Source: a bacterium (lineage in GTDB: Bacteria > Bacillota > Clostridia > Lachnospirales > Lachnospiraceae). Taken from it: a stretch of DNA of 37,548 nt. A program made the position numbers and the translations under genes. The stretch is taken from assembly GCA_030524675.1 (NCBI GenBank), contig JAUNGE010000034.1, positions 1-37,548 of the forward strand. The letters run 5' to 3'. Shown piece by piece: positions 17,032 to 24,309 of the stretch (position 1 is its first letter; every line of letters starts with the position of its first letter). Below the pieces are notes generated by a model. It had not been told where the DNA came from and searched no databases. It worked only from the letters and a program-made list of their open reading frames with translations.

Positions 17032-17550
17032 TCATCCTTCCAGGCGTTCTTCTATATCATGTATCGTCTTCTCGCAGTTTGAGAGAAACTGTTCCAAAAG
17101 CACATATTCTCTGAGCTTTTCCTCCCGCAGCTTTGAAATCCGTTCTATTTCCTGCTTCAGATACTGCCTGATTTCCGGACTTTTTTTCTTTTCAGGCGGA
17201 GTTGCGGCCAGACGAAACCTCCACTCCATCAATATCTGCGTCTCCTTTTCCAGGTATGCATACGAATCTTTTTCTTTCTCTTTTCCAAGCTTCTGAATCT
17301 TTGAGACTGTATTTGCCCCGTAATATTTTGCCTTATACTCCTGTATCTGTCTGGGTGAAATCTTATCAAAACAGCGCAGCACTTCCTCCTCCGGAATCTG
17401 ATACCCTTCCTTGTTGGATTTCAGGATAGCTTTCATCTGAACAGCCGGATCTTCTATCAGCTGCTTTACTTTTCTGCTGAGATACTGCCTGTTTCCCCCC
17501 GTCATCTCTGCAAGCATCTCTACGCTAAACATAAACGAATTGTTGGTCAT
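17032..17550 (-). CDS. Small HTH-like/coiled-coil protein (novel locus, protein B)
   Basis: A 172-residue protein of unrecognised family. The first 60 residues (FSVEMLAEMTGGNRQYLSRK, then EGYQIPEEEVLRCF) look like a helix-turn-helix followed by a strand and helix, as in excisionase or winged-helix folds, so DNA or protein binding is possible. Residues about 90-172 are mostly charged helix likely to form a coiled coil (IRQYLKQEIERISKLREEKL). It starts within the ATGA overlap at the end of the first gene of the block, so the two are translationally coupled and probably partners. No terminator is visible between it and the GTPase promoter. Confidence 0.7.
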   Translation of the reverse strand: MTNNSFMFSVEMLAEMTGGNRQYLSRKVKQLIEDPAVQMKAILKSNKEGYQIPEEEVLRCFDKISPRQIQEYKAKYYGANTVSKIQKLGKEKEKDSYAYLEKETQILMEWRFRLAATPPEKKKSPEIRQYLKQEIERISKLREEKLREYVLLEQFLSNCEKTIHDIEERLEG

Positions 17551-18746
17551 ACCTTTTCTTCCTCTTCTACTTTTCTGTTTCGTTCCTTCTCTTCTTCAAA
17601 TGCAGCCTCTCTATCCTGTTCACATTCCCATTCAGGCCCGTTCACTTTGTTCCATCTGTTTTCTTCGATTCCCTCTGCTTCCCTCTCCCGCGCTTCTATT
17701 TCCTGCATTTCCATCTGCTGCATTTCCATTTCCTGTACTTTTTTCTGTAAGAAATCTGTGAGCGGCGTTTTTTCAATCGTTGTCTTCTTCTCCCACACCT
17801 TCTTACACAAATCCCAGACGGCCTTCAATCCTTCAAAGACCACTACACCAACCACAGCCGTCATTGCAAGACTGATTACGGCCTGCACAGCTACAATCAC
17901 AACAGCCAATCCAGCTATCAGTCTAAATTTTCCGGACGGCAGCAGCTTAAAGAGATACTGTTGGGCCTGCGCCATTCTCTGAGAAGTATGCGCATCCTCC
18001 CCATTGTTTTCGGAAAGTGCCGCTGTGTAGACCGGCAGCACCTGTCTGACAAGAATCTGCTTTTCGTCCTCTGTATACTGCCCTTTCTCATCTGAGAGCA
18101 CCATCTCAGAAACCAGATAGTTGGTGAACAGCCTGATGTCCCAGTCCGCCTGTCCTTGCTGCCTTTTAAACAAACTTTCTTTTCCCATGGCAATCTCCGA
18201 GAGAACAATCTGCGTCTCTTCCTCATATGTGACGCCAACATACTGCATGAAAGAGGCGGTCTCGGCAAAAAGTTTCTGTACATCGATTCTGTCCACGCCG
18301 CTCTGTGCTTTTTCCCATTCTCTCTGATATGTGTTTTCTACCTCAGCTCGGATTTCTTTTGTATAATGCGTTCCCAACACTGGCAGCAATGTGTCGTAGA
18401 GCATTTTTTTGACATTGGCAAGGAATTCATACTCTTCTCTCACATTCAAATCCAGTTCTGAAATCACATTTTCCAGCATTTCATATGCCTGCCAGCTCTG
18501 CAGTTCTGGCCGGTATTTGGCATCCGATATTTCCTCTAAAAAAGCAGTCTCACTGGCCTTCCATGCCTCGATTCTATCCCGAATCTCCCTCTCTTTTTCT
18601 GCATCCTGTTTCCCGTTTTCTGTGTTCTCACCATATATGCTCAGATAATCGGATATCACATATTCTTCAGGCGTACAATTCCCATCTCTTCTGCGCGCTT
18701 CCAGCCATCCACTGAAAAAAGCTCCCATTTCCCTCTCTTTTCTCAT
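17547..18746 (-). CDS. Unknown membrane protein with acidic C-terminal tail (novel locus, protein A)
   Basis: The first gene of the block encodes 399 residues of unknown family. Residues 1-270 are helical and acidic. About 275-307 is strongly hydrophobic (FRLIAGLAVVIVAVQAVISL and following), enough for one long or two short membrane passes. Residues about 336-399 are rich in Glu, Gln and Met (MEMQQMEMQEIEAREREAEG). The layout parallels the last protein of the block (9943-11313). The start at 18746 has AAGGGATAGGAA before it. An ATG six codons later is possible. Its mRNA begins with a structured leader from its own promoter. Confidence 0.75.
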   Translation of the reverse strand: MRKEREMGAFFSGWLEARRRDGNCTPEEYVISDYLSIYGENTENGKQDAEKEREIRDRIEAWKASETAFLEEISDAKYRPELQSWQAYEMLENVISELDLNVREEYEFLANVKKMLYDTLLPVLGTHYTKEIRAEVENTYQREWEKAQSGVDRIDVQKLFAETASFMQYVGVTYEEETQIVLSEIAMGKESLFKRQQGQADWDIRLFTNYLVSEMVLSDEKGQYTEDEKQILVRQVLPVYTAALSENNGEDAHTSQRMAQAQQYLFKLLPSGKFRLIAGLAVVIVAVQAVISLAMTAVVGVVVFEGLKAVWDLCKKVWEKKTTIEKTPLTDFLQKKVQEMEMQQMEMQEIEAREREAEGIEENRWNKVNGPEWECEQDREAAFEEEKERNRKVEEEEKV

Positions 18747-18783
18747 TTCCTATCCCTTCTCTTTTTCTGCTATCTGAATTTCT

Positions 18784-18859
18784 TAAAAAGATGTTGGGGT
18801 CAAAAGGTATTTTGACCCCTTTGATACCGGATTGCTCCGCACTGCGTGCCACTGGTATC
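18784..18859 (-). repeat. Dispersed two-hairpin repeat in the leader of the novel block
   Basis: On the minus strand a stem GATACC/GGTATC (plus 18823-18828 with 18854-18859) encloses a small GCAC-GCA-GTGC hairpin. A perfect 10-bp stem (18796-18805 with 18810-18819) with a 4-base loop then follows, then AACATCTTTTT. A second copy of the first hairpin and the adjoining GGGGTCAAA lies at 33297-33400 on the plus strand. The CCCCAACATCTTTTTA tail recurs at 22866-22881. Here it lies between promoter and first gene and could act as a weak terminator or attenuator. Confidence 0.75.
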
Positions 18860-18867
18860 TTAAAAAT

Positions 18868-18915
18868 ATTGTATAAGTATCCCTTTCTATTGTCAATATT
18901 TTATCTATACTTTTC
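18868..18915 (-). promoter_or_regulatory. Promoter of the first genes of the novel block
   Basis: On the minus strand TTGACA (18891-18896) and TACAAT (18868-18873) are 17 bases apart. Upstream is AAAAGTATAGATAAAATA, differing at about three positions from the block upstream of the 11361-11389 promoter. The interval 18916-19003 further right shows nothing else identifiable. Confidence 0.85.
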
Positions 18916-19003
18916 TGTGTTTTTGCGATTTTATCCATATATTTCATGGAATCTTCACGAAAAAGACGCGCTTTCCCACGGCATCAAACGTCCCAGAAAA
19001 ATC

Positions 19004-19045
19004 AAAAAAGGAATGAGAACGCGCTCTGCCCGCTGCCCTCATTCC
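19004..19045 (-). terminator. Terminator after the PspC-domain gene
   Basis: A GGAATGAG/CTCATTCC stem (19010-19017 with 19038-19045) encloses a GC-rich loop and is followed by six T residues on the minus strand. T residues on the plus side as well make it bidirectional. It ends the PadR-DUF1700-DUF4097-PspC unit. Confidence 0.8.
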
Positions 19046-19076
19046 CCTTTTTTCCTATTTTCGGTCAGTTACATCA

Positions 19077-19274
19077 TCAATCATCCCAAGTGTCTTTCTC
19101 TTCTGGCATAATAATAGCTGCAATGATATATGCAATGATGCCAGAACCACTGAAACAGAAAATAGCCCAAATCAAACGGATAATCGTCGCATCAATATTA
19201 AAATACTCTCCAAATCCACCACACACTCCACATATCATCTTATTTTTGGATGAACGAACCAATTTTTTACTCAT
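19077..19274 (-). CDS. PspC domain membrane protein
   Basis: The protein is a stand-alone PspC domain: the basic start KKLVRSSKNKMICGVCGGFGEYF, then DATIIRLIWAIFC, then a hydrophobic membrane segment ending IIAAIIMPEE. This is the complete family pattern. PspC proteins act in envelope-stress signalling at the membrane. The start at 19274 follows GGAGGAAATCACA and is preferred over the ATG five codons upstream, which overlaps the ribosome site. It follows the DUF4097-like gene by about 90 bases, in the same direction, and is the last gene before a terminator. This fits a small envelope-stress module led by the PadR regulator. Confidence 0.93.
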   Translation of the reverse strand: MSKKLVRSSKNKMICGVCGGFGEYFNIDATIIRLIWAIFCFSGSGIIAYIIAAIIMPEEKDTWDD

Positions 19275-19362
19275 TGTGATTTCCTCCATTTTTATCTTAT
19301 TCTAATTTCTTATCCCATTCTACCCTGTGCTCTTATCCTACTTCTCGTATTACTGAATTGTA

Positions 19363-20289
19363 TTACTGAAATTCAATCGCCACTTCTGAAACAACACACT
19401 CGATATCTATTTTCTTGGCAGAAGAATCTCCTTCTTTTAACTGGAACACTGCCCCCTTCTTCACCGTGCCGTTCAAATTCACCATACTGTTCACACAGTC
19501 CATATCATAACAGAAATCCTCTTTCTTTCCATCCAGCAGCAGCTGGACATTGCCGCTCACCGATTTGATATCTGCCTTTTCTGAAATGTCTCCCTGAAAA
19601 TACAGGGACCCGACATTCTGGACATCCAATTCCCGCACGCTGCAGCCGCGAAATTCTATACTTCCTGCCCCTTCCAACTCTATCTCATCCACACAGATTT
19701 TATTTGCCATGAAGATTCCATTCTGTATCTCAAGTTGTATCTTTTCCACTCCCTGCGGAACCAGAATTTCCAAAACAGGACGTGCAGTCTCCTCTTTTGC
19801 TTCCAACATTTCCTGCACTTTTTCTCTCCAGTCTTCACTGGAAAAATCCTCAGAAAGATTGGATTCACAAATCTTTAGAGTGCTGCCGGAAAGTTTTGCC
19901 CGTACCACTTCCTGCCCATCCTCAACCGGTTCGCACTGCACCACTGTCACAGCCCGTACAGATGCATCCTCTGTGATTCGCATCTGCCATTTTCCTGTTC
20001 TAACTTCGATTTTCCGAACATTCTGAAAGCTATCTCCTTCTTTCAATTCCTGATAGTCCGCAAAATTTTCATCATAAACAGCAATCGTCTCATTCTCTAC
20101 CACAGAAGTTTCTGTGCGTCCGTCCAGTCTCGCACAAATTCGCTGCCACATTTCATGGAACTGCGCCGCTTTCACATCCGGCAAATGCCGCAGCTGCGGA
20201 TTGACGGCCAGGGCTGCGCCAGAGAGCGCTGTGCCAGAAAACACAAACACAATGCCCACAACCGCTAAAATCTTCCATATCCGCTTCAT
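19363..20289 (-). CDS. DUF4097-like beta-strand repeat protein with N-terminal membrane anchor
   Basis: A 308-residue protein with an N-terminal membrane helix or uncleaved signal (ILAVVGIVFVFSGTALSGAA, residues about 7-26). An exported part follows, in which the second half is built of short alternating strands (VEKIQLEIQNGIFMANKICV, SIEFRGCSVREL, LYFQGDISEKADI). This beta-helix-like pattern is typical of the DUF4097 (putative adhesin) family that sits beside DUF1700 genes. Its start overlaps the end of the DUF1700 gene by four bases, indicating coupled translation. Function in the family is undefined. Envelope sensing is inferred from context. Confidence 0.8.
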   Translation of the reverse strand: MKRIWKILAVVGIVFVFSGTALSGAALAVNPQLRHLPDVKAAQFHEMWQRICARLDGRTETSVVENETIAVYDENFADYQELKEGDSFQNVRKIEVRTGKWQMRITEDASVRAVTVVQCEPVEDGQEVVRAKLSGSTLKICESNLSEDFSSEDWREKVQEMLEAKEETARPVLEILVPQGVEKIQLEIQNGIFMANKICVDEIELEGAGSIEFRGCSVRELDVQNVGSLYFQGDISEKADIKSVSGNVQLLLDGKKEDFCYDMDCVNSMVNLNGTVKKGAVFQLKEGDSSAKKIDIECVVSEVAIEFQ

Positions 20290-21179
20290 CCTTCCGCCCT
20301 CCTTCCGCTCCAGAGTCCCTCCCAGATTCTACGGCACAAACGGTATCCTTTTCTCGCCAGAGATGGAATCCAGCTTCCGTACACTTTCACTGCCAGCACC
20401 AGTGACAAACACATCAGTCCCAGACTGACAATCCCCATACCCCCATAAAACATCAGAGTAATCGGCTCCAGAACATTCCATGCCGCGAGAGCAAAAAATA
20501 CAATCATCATCGCAAAACAGCCAATCACTGCCACACCTGCCATAACCAGGCAAAATACCAGAACACCGACGATTCCGATACCCAGGTCAAACAGTACTCT
20601 CAACATATCCCAAGCGCGCCCGACCAAAATGAGCAGCAATACCAATTTCAGCCACGGATTCGTCCATGGTTTGCCCCGTTTTTTCTCTCTGCGATCTGAG
20701 CCTGACCGTCCAGAACTCCTCTTTCTGCTGCCTTTCTCGGCCTCCTCAAAAGTAAATTCTTCCTCCTCAAACTCTCCAAAGCCCGCAAACGGATCCCCCT
20801 CTGCCCCTTCTCCTCTGCTTCTTCCATCCGTTCTATTTGTATGCTCTCTCTTTTCTGTATGTTCTGCGTCTTTCTGGTCCTGTTCTACCACATCCGGCAA
20901 ATCGAGGCGCTTTGCAAGTTGAAAATTCGGTTCTCGGAAGCGCTCATCCTCAAATCCTGTCTCGGTAAAGCTGCCGCCATCCGAGATTCCCTGCGCACTG
21001 TGGCGGATAATCGACGCAACCCGCTCCGGACTTCCCAGCTCGCGGATAACTTCCTGTTCTTTTTCCTCTCCTGCCTCGTCAAAATAATCTTCATAATACA
21101 GGAGGGCGTCTTCCCGCTCCTCTTCTGAAATATCCGAAAGCAGATATGCCAGCTTTTTCATAAACTCTTCTCTGTTCAT
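20286..21179 (-). CDS. HAAS/DUF1700 domain membrane protein
   Basis: The first 60 residues (MNREEFMKKLAYLLSDISEE, then YYEDYFDEAGEEKEQEVIRELGSPERVA) are a classic HAAS/DUF1700 helical domain, which usually partners PadR-type regulators. A charged, poorly conserved linker follows (about 65-170). The C-terminal 110 residues contain roughly three membrane helices (LKLVLLLILVG, GIVGVLVFCLVMAGVAVIGC, MGIVSLGLMCLSLVLAVKV). The gene overlaps both neighbours by four bases: the PadR gene before it and the DUF4097-like gene after it. The HAAS domain probably contacts the PadR protein or transmits an envelope signal (inference). Confidence 0.9.
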   Translation of the reverse strand: MNREEFMKKLAYLLSDISEEEREDALLYYEDYFDEAGEEKEQEVIRELGSPERVASIIRHSAQGISDGGSFTETGFEDERFREPNFQLAKRLDLPDVVEQDQKDAEHTEKREHTNRTDGRSRGEGAEGDPFAGFGEFEEEEFTFEEAEKGSRKRSSGRSGSDRREKKRGKPWTNPWLKLVLLLILVGRAWDMLRVLFDLGIGIVGVLVFCLVMAGVAVIGCFAMMIVFFALAAWNVLEPITLMFYGGMGIVSLGLMCLSLVLAVKVYGSWIPSLARKGYRLCRRIWEGLWSGRRAEG

Positions 21180-21496
21180 ATTCCTGCCTCCTCAAAGATT
21201 TTTGAAATCTTCTGTGAGTAGAGATACCACTCACTTTTGTACAGATTCAGCTGTACCCTTCCTTTTTCTGTCATCTTATAATACCGGCGTACCCTGCCGT
21301 CGCAGGGCACATCGTAAACCTCCAGGCACTCCTCCTTCTGAAGCCTGCGCAGCACCGGATACAGCGTCGATTCTGACACTTCCAAAACCTGACGCACATC
21401 CTGGGTAATTTTGTATCCATATGTTCCCTGCACATCCCTGGACACGACTGCCAGCACAATCCCGTCAAGCAGTGCGGAACCTGTATTAAAAACCAT
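21176..21496 (-). CDS. PadR family transcriptional regulator
   Basis: The 106-residue product matches short PadR regulators: LLDGIVLAVVSRDVQGTYGYKI, a winged helix with SESTLYPVLRRLQKEECLEV as the recognition part, then the wing RRYYKMTEKGRVQL and a dimerisation helix. PadR proteins commonly repress their own operon in response to envelope or phenolic stress. Here the gene leads a four-gene unit (PadR, DUF1700, DUF4097-like, PspC) and has two repeats at its promoter that could be its operators. Confidence 0.95.
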   Translation of the reverse strand: MVFNTGSALLDGIVLAVVSRDVQGTYGYKITQDVRQVLEVSESTLYPVLRRLQKEECLEVYDVPCDGRVRRYYKMTEKGRVQLNLYKSEWYLYSQKISKIFEEAGI

Positions 21497-21708
21497 ATCC
21501 TCACTTCCTGTCTATTTTTCTTGTTTCAGGCACTCTCATTCTGCTTTTTCTTTTTTCATTTTTCATTTTTTCACATCCGACATTCGTCAAAAGAATACTC
21601 CCGCATATCTACTGCCGCATATGCGTCATGCAAAGTCTAGCAAAATGCCGCTTTTCTCTACAGCTTCTCTCATCAATAGAACGAGATTACCCGCCTGATT
21701 CTTTCAAT

Positions 21709-21769
21709 ACTATATACAATATAATATTATTTTCACAATTACTATATCACGTATAATATTATATGTCAA
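21709..21769 (-). promoter_or_regulatory. Promoter and candidate operator repeats of the PadR operon
   Basis: On the minus strand TTGACA (21764-21769) and TATAGT (21741-21746) are 17 bases apart. Two 22-bp direct repeats of the form ACTATAT, five variable bases, ATAATATTAT lie at 21709-21730 and 21741-21762, 32 bases apart. One fills the promoter spacer and the other lies just downstream. The ATAATATTAT part is palindromic. This placement fits autorepression by the PadR protein. Confidence 0.7.
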
Positions 21770-21834
21770 TATAATACCTCTAAAAATCTGCGGAAACGCC
21801 AAACAGATACCTGCACTTTTTGTATTCTTATTTT

Positions 21835-21895
21835 CAAAAAAAGACAGATATGCCTGCATGATTTCTCCCTGTATCAGCAGACTTATCTGTCTTTT
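21835..21895 (-). terminator. Terminator downstream of the DeoR-family gene
   Basis: A 12-bp perfect stem (21839-21850 with 21884-21895) is followed by a run of T residues on the minus strand. It begins about 25 bases after the deoR-type gene stop. Confidence 0.85.
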
Positions 21896-21919
21896 CCAAC
21901 TTTCTGTATTCTTTTGCTC

Positions 21920-22663
21920 CTATACTTCCAAAATATTCGTGCAGCCACTATACCCCTCTTCCGGCATTTTATCAGTCAATATCGTGGAAGAAATAAAATT
22001 TCCGAATGTAACCGGCGCAATCTGTCCGAACTTATGATGGTCGCTCACCACATAGCTTCGCAGCGTATGCTCCATGGCGCAGCGCTTCACTGCCGCTTCC
22101 TTCAAATCCAGCGTCGTAAAACCTGCTGCGCAGCTGATGCCGTTTGTTCCGAAAAATCCTATTGAAAAATGAAAACGCTGCAGCTGAAACACCGCTTCAC
22201 TGCCAATCACTGCCTCTGTTGTAGCTTTCAGCTCTCCGCCGATTAAAATCACCTTAAAACCTGCCTTTGCCAGGCGCTGTGCATGGGAAACTGCATTTGT
22301 CACATAGACCGCTCCCTGCTGCGTGATATAGTCAATCATATACCCTGTCGTCGTTCCCGCGTCCAGATACACAAAATCCTGTTCCCCAATCAGGCTTGCC
22401 GCATACTGAGCAATCCGTATCTTCTCCTCACGGTTTCTCTCTTCCCTCAAGGATACCACATCCTCTGTCGTAATCACCTGAGAGGCAGCGGCCACAGCGC
22501 CGCCAAATACTTTCACCAGCTTTCCCTTTTTATGCAGAGCTGTCAAATCTCTTCGGATTGTCGATTCGGACGCATGAAACAACTCCTTTAACTCCTGCAC
22601 TGTCACACTCTCTTTTTGGCTCAATACCTTTAAAATTTCGTCCTGTCTCTTCTCTGTCAACAT
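21920..22663 (-). CDS. fruR: DeoR family regulator, probably the fructose repressor FruR
   Basis: The 247-residue protein has a DeoR-type winged helix (RQDEILKVLSQKESVTVQEL, then ASESTIRRDLTALHKKGKLV) and the DeoR C-terminal sensor domain with DAGTTTGYMIDYI and GGELKATTEAVIG, which bind phosphosugars in the family. Sequence style and the nearby fruK-fruA operon make FruR the best guess, with fructose 1-phosphate as likely effector. The usual fruR-fruK-fruA order is broken here by the MATE gene and its opposite orientation. An alternative is that it controls the divergent MATE exporter. AGAGGA sits directly before the ATG. Confidence 0.82.
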   Translation of the reverse strand: MLTEKRQDEILKVLSQKESVTVQELKELFHASESTIRRDLTALHKKGKLVKVFGGAVAAASQVITTEDVVSLREERNREEKIRIAQYAASLIGEQDFVYLDAGTTTGYMIDYITQQGAVYVTNAVSHAQRLAKAGFKVILIGGELKATTEAVIGSEAVFQLQRFHFSIGFFGTNGISCAAGFTTLDLKEAAVKRCAMEHTLRSYVVSDHHKFGQIAPVTFGNFISSTILTDKMPEEGYSGCTNILEV

Positions 22664-22725
22664 TCCTCTGCCACTCCCGTTCGCACTCTACTGTTTTTGC
22701 TTTGCTTTTTTCCTCAAACACTCCC

Positions 22726-22754
22726 ATTGTATCTCAAAACCCTCAAAAAGTAAA
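22726..22754 (-). promoter_or_regulatory. Promoter of the DeoR-family gene
   Basis: On the minus strand TTTACT (22749-22754) and TACAAT (22726-22731) have a 17-base spacer. It is back to back with the MATE promoter about 20 bases to the right, so one bound regulator could affect both. Confidence 0.6.
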
Positions 22755-22773
22755 GGCGCGCAGATTTCTTTCA

Positions 22774-22802
22774 TGGACAACTTCCCAACTCCGTGATATG
22801 AT
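22774..22802 (+). promoter_or_regulatory. Promoter of the MATE exporter transcript
   Basis: TGGACA (22774-22779) and TATGAT (22797-22802) with a 17-base spacer on the plus strand. The predicted start lies just before the leader ORF ribosome site at 22809-22814. Confidence 0.6.
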
Positions 22803-22818
22803 GATACTAGGGGGTAAA

Positions 22819-22851
22819 ATGATGATTTTCATGCGTGTGCAGAAGGCATGA
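22819..22851 (+). CDS. Ten-codon leader peptide upstream of MATE exporter
   Basis: A short ORF reading MMIFMRVQKA starts at 22819 (or 22822), 4-7 bases after the strong ribosome site AGGGGG (22809-22814). Its second half lies inside the terminator hairpin that follows, and its stop TGA is within the 3' arm. This is the geometry of a translation-dependent attenuator for an inducible drug exporter. Evidence is from position and ribosome site only, as the peptide is too short for family assignment. Confidence 0.5.
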   Translation: MMIFMRVQKA

Positions 22852-22863
22852 AATCCTTTTTTT
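22824..22863 (+). terminator. Intrinsic terminator within the MATE leader (attenuator candidate)
   Basis: GATTTTCATGC (22824-22834) pairs with GCATGAAATC (22846-22855), with one bulged T, followed by seven T residues (22857-22863). It lies about 50 bases before the MATE start on the same strand, so full-length mRNA requires read-through. Confidence 0.75.
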
Positions 22864-22914
22864 AGCCCCAACATCTTTTTATACGATCATTTTTTACAAG
22901 AGAGGGGTTTCAGA

Positions 22915-24294
22915 ATGGAAAATTTGCAAAAAACAGAACTATTTGAACGGACGCCTATTCCAAAGGCTGTCATGACGCTGGCTGTTCCTACTATTATCAG
23001 TTCTCTCGTCATGGTTATCTATAACTTGGCAGATACCTATTTTGTAGGAATGTTGAACAATCCCATCCAAAATGCCGCTGTCACACTGGCAGCTCCTGTA
23101 CTTCTAGCTTTCAACGCCGTCAACAACCTGTTCGGTGTCGGCAGCTCCAGCATGATGAGCCGCGCCCTCGGAAGAAAAGATTTTGATACGGTATACCGCA
23201 GCTCTGCCATGGGATTTTACTGTGCTCTGATTTCAGGGATTCTCTTTTCTCTGCTCTACACAGTATTTCGCGGACAGCTTCTGTTTGTTCTCGGAGCCAA
23301 TGAGGAGACCATCGCCGCCACGGAGCAATACCTGAAATGGACGGTGACATTCGGCGCGGCGCCTGCGATTTTAAATGTTGTGCTCGCCTACCTGGTGCGC
23401 GCAGAGGGGTCCTCTCTTCACGCCAGCATCGGCACCATGAGCGGATGCCTTTTGAATATTGTGCTTGACCCCTTCTTTATTATGCCATGGGGTCTGAATA
23501 TGGGCGCTGCGGGCGCAGGTCTTGCCACCTGTCTCTCCAACTGCTTCGCTTGCCTGTACTTCTTTGTTCTACTTTTTGTCAAGCGAAACAGCACCTATGT
23601 CTGTATTCGCCCTTCCATGTTCCGCTTCAAGAAGGAGATTATTCTTGGTATCTGTGCCGTGGGAATTCCGGCGTCCATCCAAAATCTGCTCAATGTCACG
23701 GGCATGACCGTTCTGAACAACTTTACATCCTCCTATGGTTCAGATGCTGTTGCTGCCATGGGAATCGCCCAGAAAATCAACATGATTCCCATGCAGATCG
23801 CTATGGGATTCTCTCAGGGAATCATGCCGCTCGTCAGTTACAACTATTCCAGTGGAGACAGCAGCCGCATGAAAAAGAGCATCTTTTTCTCGGCAAAATT
23901 TTCTCTGTCCTTCTTAGTGATTGTCGCTGTCGGCTATTATCTGGGTGCAGAAACTTTGATTTCTCTGTTTATGAAAAATACGTCCATCATTTCCTATGGC
24001 AGCAGTTTTCTGCGCGGATTCTGCATCGGACTGCCGTTTCTGTGCATGGATTTTCTGGCAGTCGGCGTGTTCCAGGCATGCGGTATGGGAGAGAAATCTC
24101 TGATATTCGCTCTGCTCAGAAAGATTGTTCTGGAAATTCCGGCACTCATTGTTTTGAACCATTTCTTCCCGCTGTATGGCCTGGCATACGCACAGCCGCT
24201 GGCTGAAATCATCCTCGCCATCGCTGCTGTCGTGGTACTGGCGCAGATTTTCCGCAGCCTCGACAATAAGCATGCAGATAAGCAGCCGGATTGA
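22915..24294 (+). CDS. MATE family efflux transporter
   Basis: A 459-residue, 12-helix multidrug/toxin extrusion transporter that exports drugs or metabolites in exchange for Na+ or H+. Family features are the start (PIPKAVMTLAVPTIISSLVM), the stretch YNLADTYFVGML, the GVGSSSMMSRALGRKD loop after helix 2, and the repeated second half (VTGMTVLNNFTSSYGSDAVA, IPMQIAMGFSQGIMPLVSYN). AGAGGGG precedes the ATG. It is a single plus-strand gene between the DeoR-type regulator and the fru operon, and is preceded by a leader peptide and terminator. The substrate cannot be told from sequence. Confidence 0.95.
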   Translation: MENLQKTELFERTPIPKAVMTLAVPTIISSLVMVIYNLADTYFVGMLNNPIQNAAVTLAAPVLLAFNAVNNLFGVGSSSMMSRALGRKDFDTVYRSSAMGFYCALISGILFSLLYTVFRGQLLFVLGANEETIAATEQYLKWTVTFGAAPAILNVVLAYLVRAEGSSLHASIGTMSGCLLNIVLDPFFIMPWGLNMGAAGAGLATCLSNCFACLYFFVLLFVKRNSTYVCIRPSMFRFKKEIILGICAVGIPASIQNLLNVTGMTVLNNFTSSYGSDAVAAMGIAQKINMIPMQIAMGFSQGIMPLVSYNYSSGDSSRMKKSIFFSAKFSLSFLVIVAVGYYLGAETLISLFMKNTSIISYGSSFLRGFCIGLPFLCMDFLAVGVFQACGMGEKSLIFALLRKIVLEIPALIVLNHFFPLYGLAYAQPLAEIILAIAAVVVLAQIFRSLDNKHADKQPD

Positions 24295-24309
24295 CATTTC
24301 AGTCTCTAT

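Noticed and set aside
21701-21770. Possible CRISPR or clustered repeat
   Set aside because: Only two AT-rich repeats, no spacers of consistent length and no cas genes. The operator interpretation fits better.
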